A DNA stretch of 64,000 nt, from assembly GCA_021208685.1 (NCBI GenBank), contig JAJOJJ010000036.1, positions 62,001-126,000 of the forward strand, in the 5' to 3' direction. The position numbers and the translations under genes are program-made. This DNA comes from Saccharospirillaceae bacterium (GTDB taxonomy: Bacteria > Pseudomonadota > Gammaproteobacteria > Pseudomonadales > Oceanobacteraceae). Shown one piece after another: positions 1 to 8,776 of this stretch; positions within the stretch are counted from its first letter, which is position 1; the number at the start of each line of letters is the position of its first letter. The notes under the pieces were generated by a model. It ran no database searches. It was not told the origin of the DNA and saw only the letters and a list, made by a program, of their open reading frames with translations.

Positions 1-1
1 C

Positions 2-1411
2 GACGACGACAAATCAATCCGCTGGGTTCTGGAAAAAGCGCTGGAACAGGCCAATATTGACACCCGTGTATTTGAGCAGGCAGAGCCGGCTCTGGCCGCT
101 CTGAAACGGGAACATCCGGATGCGATTATCTCTGATATCCGCATGCCCGGTATGGATGGCCTGGCACTGCTGCGCCATGCCCATGAAGCGCACCCGGAGT
201 TACCGGTCATTATCATGACCGCCCATTCCGATCTGGAAAGTGCCGTATCCTCCTATCAGCAAGGGGCATTTGAATACCTGCCCAAACCATTTGATGTCGA
301 TGAAGCGGTCAGCTTAATCAATCGGGCCATTGCCCATTTTGCTGAATTAAATGCCAATGCGCCGCAGCCCGAAGAAGAAACCGAAGAACACGAAATAATT
401 GGTGAAGCTCCTGCCATGCAGGAAGTTTTCCGCGCCATCGGTCGTTTATCGCAATCCAATATTACCGTTTTAATTAACGGTGAATCCGGTACCGGTAAAG
501 AACTCGTTGCCCATGCTCTGCATAAGCACAGCCCACGGGCGGCACAGCCTTTTATCGCGCTGAACATGGCGGCCATTCCCAAGGATCTGATTGAGTCAGA
601 ATTATTCGGCCACGAAAAAGGCTCGTTTACCGGAGCCGGTGGTCAGCGTCGCGGACGCTTTGAACAGGCCAATGGCGGTACGTTATTTCTCGACGAAATC
701 GGTGATATGCCCGCCGATACCCAGACGCGCTTACTGCGGGTTCTGGCCGACGGTGAGTTTTATCGCGTCGGCGGCACCACTCCGGTAAAAGTCAATGTGC
801 GCATTATTGCCGCCACCCACCAGAATCTTGAGGGTCTGGTAAAAGAGGGACGTTTCCGCGAGGATTTATTCCACCGCCTCAACGTAATCCGTATTCATCT
901 GCCACGACTGGCCGACCGCCGCGAAGATATTCCGAAACTGCTGTCGCATTTTTTAAAGCGTGCCGCCGAAGAACTGGAGGTCGAAGCGAAAACCCTGCGC
1001 AGCGAAACGGAAGATTATTTAAGCTCGCTCGACTGGCCGGGCAACGTCCGCCAACTGGAAAATACCTGCCGCTGGATCACCGTCATGGCGTCCGGCCGTG
1101 AAGTATTAATCAGTGATTTACCGCCGGAACTGCTTGAACAGCAGGGGAATATTCATACCTCCGGAAACTGGGAACAGGCACTGCGTTTCTGGGCCGACCA
1201 GCAACTGGCCAACGGTGTCACCAATCTGCTGGATACTGCGGTACCGGTATTTGAACGCATTATGATTGAAACGGCGCTGAAGCATACCGCCGGACGCCGG
1301 CGCGATGCCGCCAACCTGCTGGGATGGGGACGTAATACGCTGACCCGTAAAATCAAAGAACTGAATATGGATGGTCACGGTTCTGATGACGACGACGACA
1401 GTGACGATTAA
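2..1411 (+). CDS. ntrC: Nitrogen regulation response regulator NtrC (5' end missing)
   Basis: Sigma-54-dependent activator of nitrogen assimilation genes, phosphorylated by NtrB. The frame is open from base 2, which begins at the acidic DDD of the receiver domain, so about nine N-terminal residues lie outside the window. The receiver has the phospho-acceptor Asp in SDIRMPGMDG and the conserved Lys in LPKPFD. The AAA+ domain has Walker A GESGTGKE, Walker [14 protein letters not shown] and a sigma-54 contact loop reading GSFTGA instead of GAFTGA. The C-terminal Fis-type helix-turn-helix (AANLLGWGRNTLTRKIKEL) is followed by an acidic tail rich in Asp. The receiver and YQQGAFEYLPKPFD segment match NtrC rather than other family members. 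It converges with mshQ, 11 bp apart. Confidence 0.95.
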   Translation, partial: DDDKSIRWVLEKALEQANIDTRVFEQAEPALAALKREHPDAIISDIRMPGMDGLALLRHAHEAHPELPVIIMTAHSDLESAVSSYQQGAFEYLPKPFDVDEAVSLINRAIAHFAELNANAPQPEEETEEHEIIGEAPAMQEVFRAIGRLSQSNITVLINGESGTGKELVAHALHKHSPRAAQPFIALNMAAIPKDLIESELFGHEKGSFTGAGGQRRGRFEQANGGTLFLDEIGDMPADTQTRLLRVLADGEFYRVGGTTPVKVNVRIIAATHQNLEGLVKEGRFREDLFHRLNVIRIHLPRLADRREDIPKLLSHFLKRAAEELEVEAKTLRSETEDYLSSLDWPGNVRQLENTCRWITVMASGREVLISDLPPELLEQQGNIHTSGNWEQALRFWADQQLANGVTNLLDTAVPVFERIMIETALKHTAGRRRDAANLLGWGRNTLTRKIKELNMDGHGSDDDDDSDD

Positions 1412-1422
1412 TCTGGCAGGCC

Positions 1423-4400
1423 TCAGGGCCTGACTTCGCGCCAGTAAATTACCCGGTCGTGGCCACGGTAAACACCAAAGGTTGCTGTGGCTTGCGGCAC
1501 ATCCAATGAACCATCACCATCGACATCATCCTGCAGCCATTGTGGTGCATTCAAACTGACCGTTGCCGTGCCGGTATCCGGCGTACCGGCCTGTAAAACA
1601 GGCGCCTGTAATAACACCGCATCCGGATTACGGCCTCCGATGAACGTCCGGCTGTTACCCAGCACACGGGTCAGTGTTGTTGGTGAAACTGCTGCATCAA
1701 CGCTGCTGTCATAATTCCAGCAGCTGTCATCACGGTTCTGTACAAAACGTCCGCCAGAAAAATATTCTGCCCTGGCCGGCATCGGTAAGGGGAGTGTTTC
1801 CGGACCGTAGCTGTCTTCCAGCCATAAACGCCCGTATCGCAGCTCAAAATCCGATACAATATTCAGCCTTAATGACGCCGTAATATCGACATCATCGGTA
1901 TCGCTGAAACGGTTTAGCGTTACGATCGGACGCGGTTCAAACGGGGCCACTCTTGCTCTTAATTCTTTCGTGTACGTAAAGCGGTCATCAAGCGCATTGA
2001 GGCTGTAGTTAAGAATACCCGCCGAAGCGATTGTCAGGCTGCCGGCATGAATGACCGCTGACAGCGAAACAGGCAAACCATCACTGGCCAGCGCACTCTC
2101 ATCACTGGCCAGTGCAATGACAACAGCCGGGTCAGCCGGTAATTTCATAAACCCGGACTGAGTATAATTCTGCGTCAGATTATTCAGGGCATTCTGCGCC
2201 TGAATTTCCAGCACCGGTGCCAATTGCCAGCGAATATCCTGGCCGCTGTAAACAAAGGGAGAAGACGCTGAGCAGTAGGGTTGCAACTGGCCGGTGACCA
2301 ATTCAGTGACGTTAAAATGATGAGGATAAAAGCGTCCGGTCGGCGTACTGACAGATGCAGGTAAAGTCACACCATGATAATCACTGCCCGGCGTTAAGCG
2401 AATATTAAAAACGCCGACTTCTGACACATTCGCTGTCAGAATATTTTTATTTTCAGTGGCAGCACTGTGATGATATTGCGCCGGATTGAATACGGCATTC
2501 ACGCCGCCAGAGGGAGCAACCAACTCCGTGCTCAGAGTCATATTATTCAGTGCAAAGCTGGGCGTTGGCGTGTTGTCACAAAAATCGGTATCCGTAGCAC
2601 TCTGCCAGCCGACGGCAGAAATATTCAGATTAAAAGGATCTCCGGCTTTGGCGAAGGCATCGCAGTCACTGTAGACAGAAAGACCGCAAGTACCGCTATT
2701 GCCATTATTATCGGCCTGAATACAGAACCCTGCCGGGTAACTGACAAAACGGTCGTTGCCGCTCATGGTTAAACCGCTTTCTGCACCCGTTCCGCTGTAT
2801 TGGACATTCAGCTGCATCAAGCCTGCGTCGGCATAATTAATGGCTAACGGGGACTCGCCATTGGCATTAAAATTCAGCGTTAATGTGACCGGTGATGCCG
2901 AAATATCACCGATGGCATTGCCATTAACACTGACCGGCCAGGATACCACGCGGGAGGTATTGCCCGGACTGATATATTCCGAGTTAAAAACAACATCACG
3001 ACTGACACTTGAAAACAGCGGAACACAGGCCTGGGTTGCATCATCTTTTTTTACCGCTTTTAACAGCACATTACTGACGCCAAGCCCGGCAGCAAAGTCC
3101 GGAATATCCATTACAAAACCGGAATCGGCAAAGGTCATACGGCAATTGGTGGATAATGCGCCACCATCACGCGAGCACAGATTGCTGGAAAAGGCCTGCG
3201 AGACCGGCACCGATGACAACACCTGAAGATTGACCGTTGCCGGGATATTCTGGCGTAAAGACAGTGTGGCCGAACCACCGCTGAATGTCTGCACATCGCC
3301 CCCGACCCAGCCAGAAGGACCGAGGGTAACGGTTACAGGATCGGTATATAAATCGGAACAGCTGGCATTCGCGCAGGCACGGATCAACACCTCCTGCGCA
3401 GAACAGGTCAGTGCATCACTGGCATACTCCATTTCAAAGTGATGAACCACCGGACCGATCGGATTGATCGTATTCGCGCACACCTGCAGGTCATCAATTT
3501 CGTGGTAATTTCTGGAACCCCCGGTAGAGCCGGTTAAAGACAACAGTAAATTTTGCGGAATAACCGCCTGACCACTGAGGTTCGCAATATTCAACGGCGC
3601 GATCAGCGTTACAAACCCCGCCCCACTGTCCCGCTCAACACTGACGATGGATTGACCGGCGGTGCGTGAATCAATAGTGAAACGATAGCGATGCGCCGGG
3701 CCACCACCAGAACCTGATGGTCGCTGATCGATACCCGGCGACAAACGGTTGGTTCCGGTCAGATAACGGTAGCCATTACCGCCTGAACCTGAACCCCGTA
3801 TCGTCACACTATCTGGGCGGAAACCCGCTCCACCGATACGTCCTTCCGTGGCATTGGAGAAATTACCGTATTCATCCAGACCGATCCCCAGCCAACCGCC
3901 GGCAAACCCACTGTCACCGTTATTCCGCTGAGCATACCCCAGCGATCCGCCAAAGCTTCCCGGCTGTGGAGTAATGGTGGCATCTGAAAAAACGACCGTA
4001 ATGCCATCGGCACCGTCGCCATTATCGGTTGACCAGGCATAATGGGTAAATTCAATAATCACGATATTATCCGCCGCCGGAAATAAACGCTGCAGCGTGG
4101 ATGCGGTCGACTGATCATTAACATCCTGCGTCAGGCGCAGACGATTATTCACCGGAACCGGAGTAAAACCGCCAGAAACGGCCGAGGTGACCCAATCACT
4201 GTTATTGCCAGAGCGGTTAAAACTGTCGTTAAAGCAGGTTAAAGGCGCGCTGCCGGTTAAACGCACGTCATCCAGATGATAAAAATCATAGGGGCCATCG
4301 CTGCCGTCCGTCTGACGGAAGCGGAACTGAAAATTGCTTCTCAGTGCAGCTGACGGCAGAGTCAGTCTGGCTCTGCCAGTCTGTCCTGCCGGGCCACTAC

Positions 4401-5253
4401 CGGCAATGGTTTGCAACGTAGTCCAGCCACCAGAGCCGGTACGGTATTGCGCAACAAGATTCTCTCCGTCTTCCGGATTTTCACTGAAGGAATCATCGCC
4501 ACGCCGCCACCAGTATTCCAGTGTAACGCTGGAGTAAGTGCTTAAATCCAGCGTTTTAAGCTGAACATTGGCGATGCCACCGCTGGTATACAGTGAGCGT
4601 GTCGGACTATTGGATGTTGCGGATGATATGCCTGCATCACCACCGGATGACGTAACATTCCAGTCACTGCCAAGCGCATTTCGCTCAAAATCATCACAAA
4701 AAATAATATTGTCGCCGCCACACAATCCTTCTGTTTCCGTCAGCCTGACGTCATCAATATGCCAGTAATCATTATCCGGGCCATTGCCGCCTTCAAACCG
4801 GAAGCGAACACGCAGGCCGGTGTACATGGCTTCAGCCGGTAATTCGTATTCGGCAAGACCGGACGCCCCCGCGGTGCCATCACCGTCAAAGCGATCTATT
4901 TCGACCCAGGTGGTGTTGTTTAATAAAATCTGTACGCTCAGATCCTCTCCGTCATCCGGATCTTCACTGAAGCTGTCAGCACCACGCCGCCACCAGAACG
5001 CCAGACTTGCGCCGGATTTTCCGGCCATATCGAATGACAGCGTGTCAGCCGTTACCGTATCCCAGCGCAGGAAAAGACTGCGGGAAGATGAATTTGACGT
5101 GGCATTACTGATCCCGGTATTCACTCCACTGCTTATAGCCCAGTTAACACCAACGTCATTGCGTTCAAAATCATCACTGAAGATCACATCGCCGGGAGCG
5201 GCATAAACGCCGGTGCTGCACAATAAAAAAAGCAGCCGAACAATAATCTGCAT
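1423..5253 (-). CDS. mshQ: MshQ-like MSHA pilus cluster protein with duplicated N-terminal module (DUF6701 type)
   Basis: Large secreted protein (1276 aa) at the 3' end of the MSHA cluster; its exact role in the pilus is not established. It starts with a signal peptide ending near VYA. Two similar modules of about 150 residues follow (about 22-175 and 178-335), each opening with a DDFERN motif, carrying YWWRRG/FWWRRG and closing with HxDDVRLT. A lectin-like segment at about 338-590 contains DGITVVFSD and GGWLGIGLDEYGN. The C-terminal half is a long beta-rich region ending in the block around RYGRLWLEDSYGPE and SCWNYD, which marks this family. The ATG overlaps the mshP stop codon (TAATG). Confidence 0.85.
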   Translation of the reverse strand: MQIIVRLLFLLCSTGVYAAPGDVIFSDDFERNDVGVNWAISSGVNTGISNATSNSSSRSLFLRWDTVTADTLSFDMAGKSGASLAFWWRRGADSFSEDPDDGEDLSVQILLNNTTWVEIDRFDGDGTAGASGLAEYELPAEAMYTGLRVRFRFEGGNGPDNDYWHIDDVRLTETEGLCGGDNIIFCDDFERNALGSDWNVTSSGGDAGISSATSNSPTRSLYTSGGIANVQLKTLDLSTYSSVTLEYWWRRGDDSFSENPEDGENLVAQYRTGSGGWTTLQTIAGSGPAGQTGRARLTLPSAALRSNFQFRFRQTDGSDGPYDFYHLDDVRLTGSAPLTCFNDSFNRSGNNSDWVTSAVSGGFTPVPVNNRLRLTQDVNDQSTASTLQRLFPAADNIVIIEFTHYAWSTDNGDGADGITVVFSDATITPQPGSFGGSLGYAQRNNGDSGFAGGWLGIGLDEYGNFSNATEGRIGGAGFRPDSVTIRGSGSGGNGYRYLTGTNRLSPGIDQRPSGSGGGPAHRYRFTIDSRTAGQSIVSVERDSGAGFVTLIAPLNIANLSGQAVIPQNLLLSLTGSTGGSRNYHEIDDLQVCANTINPIGPVVHHFEMEYASDALTCSAQEVLIRACANASCSDLYTDPVTVTLGPSGWVGGDVQTFSGGSATLSLRQNIPATVNLQVLSSVPVSQAFSSNLCSRDGGALSTNCRMTFADSGFVMDIPDFAAGLGVSNVLLKAVKKDDATQACVPLFSSVSRDVVFNSEYISPGNTSRVVSWPVSVNGNAIGDISASPVTLTLNFNANGESPLAINYADAGLMQLNVQYSGTGAESGLTMSGNDRFVSYPAGFCIQADNNGNSGTCGLSVYSDCDAFAKAGDPFNLNISAVGWQSATDTDFCDNTPTPSFALNNMTLSTELVAPSGGVNAVFNPAQYHHSAATENKNILTANVSEVGVFNIRLTPGSDYHGVTLPASVSTPTGRFYPHHFNVTELVTGQLQPYCSASSPFVYSGQDIRWQLAPVLEIQAQNALNNLTQNYTQSGFMKLPADPAVVIALASDESALASDGLPVSLSAVIHAGSLTIASAGILNYSLNALDDRFTYTKELRARVAPFEPRPIVTLNRFSDTDDVDITASLRLNIVSDFELRYGRLWLEDSYGPETLPLPMPARAEYFSGGRFVQNRDDSCWNYDSSVDAAVSPTTLTRVLGNSRTFIGGRNPDAVLLQAPVLQAGTPDTGTATVSLNAPQWLQDDVDGDGSLDVPQATATFGVYRGHDRVIYWREVRP

Positions 5254-5699
5254 TATTTCACTCTCACTTCAGTTGTACGCCGGGCGCTGTCGGTTCCGCT
5301 GCCGCATGTGCCTTCTGAGGTCAGGGTAAAATAGGTATCACTGTTTACCGTGGTTAATTGGCATTCAACCATAACGCTGCAATTATTTAATCCGTAAAGC
5401 GATGCACCCGGCGGCGGATTAAAAGCATGGGAATAAAACGGTGATGCAGTGCAGCTTCTGCCGCTGCTTCCGTCGGGTGGAAGCAATAGATTAAGACTGA
5501 GCTGCAATCCGGATTCGGCGGCATAAAACGCACGCTGCGATTGCATCTGCAGAATAACGCCTTCGCTGCTGCCTTGCTGCAGCTGTGACATAGCAGCAAT
5601 AACCAGCGCCAGTACCGTGACAACAAATATTGCCATGGGTAAACCGAACCCCGATTGACGCCCGCTGACCATCACTCTTGAACCATATTCAGGGGACAT
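5253..5699 (-). CDS. mshP: MSHA biogenesis protein MshP
   Basis: Small pilin-like or PilX-like protein (148 aa from the chosen start). The N-terminus GFGLPMAIFVVTVLALVIAAMSQL is a single membrane helix, followed by the SQRAFYAAESGLQ segment typical of PilX/MshP proteins. The frame is open further upstream, but the ATG at 5699 (MSPEYG) overlaps the mshO stop codon and fits the packed operon; an ATG at 5672 is also possible. Its place between mshO and mshQ supports the name. Confidence 0.8.
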   Translation of the reverse strand: MSPEYGSRVMVSGRQSGFGLPMAIFVVTVLALVIAAMSQLQQGSSEGVILQMQSQRAFYAAESGLQLSLNLLLPPDGSSGRSCTASPFYSHAFNPPPGASLYGLNNCSVMVECQLTTVNSDTYFTLTSEGTCGSGTDSARRTTEVRVK

Positions 5700-6509
5700 T
5701 GCGGATCTGTACCTCCTGGGTTTGTTGCAACTGATCGTTGCCAGACAGATTGTCCAGCACATAAGAAAACGTCACCAGACCATTGCGCTGCAGTGTCGGC
5801 GGTAAGTAACGGAAATTCAGCGAATTATTTTGCAGAGGGTAGGCCAGTACATCGCGTCCTGCGGCCTGTGATGCTGGCAACGCGGCCTCCAGCGAGGCGA
5901 CATTGGCAATAAAACCATAATGACGAAAATGGTAAAGATAATTCCCCTGCTGACAAACGGCTTCCGGCGTTCCCACCAGATAAAAGCGTCTGACAGGAGA
6001 GTCTGATAAAACTCATGGGCGGATGACAAACTGACCGTCACCGCCGCCGTGCCCGCAGTACGGGCAGGCAAAGTAGCAACGGCCTGCGTTAAGGCGCCAC
6101 GGGCCGACGGATTGTACAGTTCATTCTGGCTGATCGGATAAATAACCGCATAACCGCTATTGGTCTGGGTTTCTGAAACCGGCACGGCAGAAAAACCACT
6201 GATCGGCGCATTTAATTCAAGGTCGGTATAAACAGACGCAACGTTCACCGGAATAAACTCGATGCAACGACCGTCGGCAGTTGTGCGGATACTGCCGGGT
6301 AATGCCGGGCGCAATAAGCGGCTGATTTTTTCACTGATCACACTGCCCGTGGCGGCCAACTGCTGACGCGCACCGCTGTCGAGCAACATCCGCGAACTTT
6401 CACTAATAAAGCGCACAGAAATAATGGCTAAAATACTGCCCACAACAATAACAATCAGCAATTCAATCAGGGTAAAACCCTGCTGCCGTGAACGTGGCAG
6501 AAACGGCAT
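5689..6509 (-). pseudogene. mshO: MSHA biogenesis protein MshO, interrupted by a one-base frameshift
   Basis: Minor pseudopilin with prepilin motif QQGFTLIELLIVIVVGS. The first 165 or so codons read through to SSAHEFYQT and then go out of frame. The second half, from RRFYLVGTPEAVCQQGNYLY to QEVQIRNVP, lies in another frame and ends at 5689. Adding one base to the four-A run at 6008-6011 (TTTT in the gene) gives HEFLSDSPVRRFYLVGTPE, the expected MshO sequence, and a 273 aa protein. This is either a sequencing/assembly indel or a real recent mutation. mshD ends on the first base of mshO and mshP begins inside its end. Confidence 0.82.
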
Positions 6510-6994
6510 CAGAAATTACCTTTATAAGCGTTAAAGCGGCTTACCCGCCCGTCAGGAGCGGTAATCGTCAGGTCAATTCTTTTGGCGCCTTCGGCATGAA
6601 TGCCCAATGAATTATCGCAATGCACCTCAATGCTGACGCGATAGCCGTTATACAGCCCTGCCAGGCTCTGATCCATTAATGCCGGATCTTCAGCATTAAT
6701 ACCGTTGTAGTCATCCACATCATCGTATTGAGCACGGCTTTCGCCATCATCGGTGATACGGCAAACGCCATTATAAGGTGGCACACCGGCAGGCCCGGTA
6801 TTTTCATCAAACTGACGGGCAAGAATTTCATCCAGATATATCTGTGCCAGACTGATTGACCGGCTTTGTAACAGAGCATCAGAACTGCGTCCGGACAGCA
6901 ACGAAAACGCTTTAAGACTGCCTGCTAATGCCACACTGATAATGATCAGCATGATCACCAGTTCGACCAATGTCAGCCCCTGCTGCCTGTTCAT
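6509..6994 (-). CDS. mshD: MSHA pseudopilin MshD
   Basis: Minor pseudopilin of the MSHA pilus (161 aa). The prepilin peptidase site and hydrophobic helix read QQGLTLVELVIMLIIISVAL from residue 4. The body contains YLDEILARQFDENT, a Cys pair and a C-terminal stretch AKRIDLTITAPDGR that is typical of MshD. The ATG at 6994 puts the prepilin leader in the normal short form; a longer frame starts at 7036 but adds residues unlike a leader. About 110 bp separate it from mshC, with no convincing promoter. Confidence 0.85.
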   Translation of the reverse strand: MNRQQGLTLVELVIMLIIISVALAGSLKAFSLLSGRSSDALLQSRSISLAQIYLDEILARQFDENTGPAGVPPYNGVCRITDDGESRAQYDDVDDYNGINAEDPALMDQSLAGLYNGYRVSIEVHCDNSLGIHAEGAKRIDLTITAPDGRVSRFNAYKGNF

Positions 6995-7103
6995 AACACC
7001 GCGCCTGAAAATAGGAAGATCAAAACATCCGAACACTTCCGCATGTTTGCTTCAGATGTCGGTTAAACAATGCCTTAAACAAAGACACCTTAAGTTTAGC
7101 TGA

Positions 7104-7565
7104 TCAGGGCTGACACGTTGCCGGATACGCAAAACCACTGGCTGCCAGACACAATGGATGCGTTGTGCCGGAGGAGAAGACAAACTGATAGTTGCTGCCT
7201 GCAGAGGCATCGCTGGCAAAGGTAAAGCTGGTTTGACCATTACTGAAGGCCGAACCATTAAAGCTGAGAGCCGCGTTGTGACGGGGAGCCTGACGCTCCT
7301 GAAATACCACCGATCCCTGACTGAGATGAAACCGCCATTCATCGCCGGTTTGCTCCAGGGTAAGAACCACTGGACTGGCACTGATATTGGCCAGTGCACG
7401 CTGCTGGGCCAGTAACATCATAGCCTGTAACTGATCACGTGCACTTAACGCAGAAAAACTATCCGGGCGGGCAAAAAGGCTGCTGCCTATCGTACTGAGC
7501 ACCCCCAGCAGAACCAGTACCATTACCAGTTCTACCAGGGTAAAGCCCGAGGCATGCGGCTTCAT
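7104..7565 (-). CDS. mshC: MSHA pseudopilin MshC
   Basis: Minor pseudopilin (153 aa). It has the leader MKPHAS, the processing motif GFTLVEL and a hydrophobic helix. The globular part has SARDQLQAMMLLAQQRALAN, typical of the GspH/FimT/MshC group, and a C-terminal Cys pair (PLCLAASGFAYPATC) that probably forms a disulphide loop. It lies 12 bp after mshA and probably takes part in pilus initiation at the inner membrane. Confidence 0.85.
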   Translation of the reverse strand: MKPHASGFTLVELVMVLVLLGVLSTIGSSLFARPDSFSALSARDQLQAMMLLAQQRALANISASPVVLTLEQTGDEWRFHLSQGSVVFQERQAPRHNAALSFNGSAFSNGQTSFTFASDASAGSNYQFVFSSGTTHPLCLAASGFAYPATCQP

Positions 7566-7577
7566 TGCAGCAGAGTA

Positions 7578-8033
7578 TTAACAACCACTGGTGACAACGG
7601 CGACCACCGGAGAAGCGGTTGCGGTTGCTGCCGTATAGGTTGCCTGACAATCGGTACGTAATGAATAACGGATCGCCGTTGTGCCGGTAACGGTTTCAAC
7701 ATAATCGACCGAACCGTTATCAAATTCTGTTTGGGTTCCGGCTGATATCTGCGCTGCGATTTCAAGCCCGGTCACACTGGGATAGCCATTCAGCATATCA
7801 ACAGACACCCCCTCCAGGGTGACCGCAGTGTTACCCGTTGCTCCATTCGCCAATTGTTGTGCATGAGCAATATTCGCCGCTGAACGTATCGCGCCCGCCA
7901 GCGCATTAACGCTGGCGGTTCGCGCATCGCCACCGAAATCGGCAAAACGGGGCAAAGCAAAAGCCGACAGCACACCGAGAATGACAATGACCATGATCAG
8001 TTCGATCAGGGTAAAACCTGCTTGTTTTTTCAT
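7578..8033 (-). CDS. mshA: Major MSHA pilin MshA
   Basis: Major subunit of the mannose-sensitive-haemagglutinin-type pilus (151 aa). The short leader MKKQA and the site GFTLIELIMVIVILGVLSAFALPRF are classic type IV pilin features, and DARTASVNALAGAIRSAANIAHAQ is characteristic of MshA. Two cysteines (TDCQ and the penultimate SGC) can form the C-terminal disulphide loop. The start has a good ribosome site (GGAGT). It follows the minor-pilin-like gene by 18 bp and is followed by mshC. Confidence 0.92.
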   Translation of the reverse strand: MKKQAGFTLIELIMVIVILGVLSAFALPRFADFGGDARTASVNALAGAIRSAANIAHAQQLANGATGNTAVTLEGVSVDMLNGYPSVTGLEIAAQISAGTQTEFDNGSVDYVETVTGTTAIRYSLRTDCQATYTAATATASPVVAVVTSGC

Positions 8034-8051
8034 ATTCCGACTCCTGCATGC

Positions 8052-8642
8052 TTATCGGATAAACCAAGTGACCCGGCCATTGGCCGCGTTATATTCAATG
8101 TAAGACTGACTTCCGTTTTCTTCCTGCCCGCCGGCGTCTTTGCCTGCGGTTTTTCCACTGCCCGCCGCCGTTACTTTTGTATAGCGGCAAACACCGGAGA
8201 TCCAATCCACACGATAGCGGTCTGCTGGCGCGTGTTCGTAAGTGGTATACAGCGGTGGCGCTGAGTCCTGCAGCAAAGCCTGCCATAACCGCGCACAGCG
8301 GGCGGTTGCAGTAACAGCGTCCGGCATGTCTGCGGTCATAACAGAACCCGCTCCGGCATCCTGCGGCCAACCCCGTGCCGATACCGTAATATCGTTACCT
8401 CCGGATCCGGCAAGGGTTTTCACTGCGTCCGGCTTTCCGTCCAGATACCAGCGTTCATGCACGTGCATAACAGCGGCTTTTAAACTGCTGCCCTGAGCAA
8501 TCACCCCGGCTTTTCTGGCATCCTCCAGCAGGTTGTTATAACGGGGTAACAACAGCGCCGGCAGCAAAGCCAGTACCGCGATACCGATGGTAAACTCCAG
8601 CCTGGAATAGGCACGCCACTGACGGTAACCGACAGAATCCAT
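8052..8642 (-). CDS. MSHA cluster minor pilin-like protein (MshB/MshF position)
   Basis: A 196 aa protein in the slot between mshG and mshA, where other clusters carry mshF and mshB. The N-terminal helix SRLEFTIGIAVLALLPALLLPRY resembles a pilin stem, and LPRYNNLLEDARKAGV mirrors MshA's LPRFADFGGDARTASV. The prepilin cleavage Gly-Phe is not present; the sequence has RLEFTIG instead. The middle contains GWPQDAG and a Cys/Trp region, followed by a Gly/Ala/Lys-rich low-complexity stretch (AAGSGKTAGKDAGGQEENGS). It could be MshF, a degenerate MshB, or both functions merged. Confidence 0.65.
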   Translation of the reverse strand: MDSVGYRQWRAYSRLEFTIGIAVLALLPALLLPRYNNLLEDARKAGVIAQGSSLKAAVMHVHERWYLDGKPDAVKTLAGSGGNDITVSARGWPQDAGAGSVMTADMPDAVTATARCARLWQALLQDSAPPLYTTYEHAPADRYRVDWISGVCRYTKVTAAGSGKTAGKDAGGQEENGSQSYIEYNAANGRVTWFIR

Positions 8643-8734
8643 AAGCCTGTTAAAACCTTAGCTCAGTGATTATTTTTTGCCGTTCGCGCTTACGAAACAA
8701 AACATATTTCTGCCTGTTTTCAGTGACTTACTAT

Positions 8735-8769
8735 TTAAGGCACCTCTGAATAATTCAGTGCTGCCTTAA
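8735..8769. repeat. Inverted repeat in the mshG to minor-pilin gap
   Basis: TTAAGGCA (8735-8742) pairs with TGCCTTAA (8762-8769), and CTGAATAATTCAG between them is also self-complementary, so a long hairpin can form in the 134 bp gap. There is no clear T-run for a terminator. The left arm with its flank (8733-8752) recurs with one mismatch, inverted, at 54367-54386. Confidence 0.6.
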
Positions 8770-8776
8770 CATCACA

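Noticed and set aside
1417-1432. CAGGCC-TCAG-GGCCTG hairpin between ntrC and mshQ as a terminator
   Set aside because: It is short, overlaps the mshQ stop region and lacks a T-run on either strand; too weak to call.
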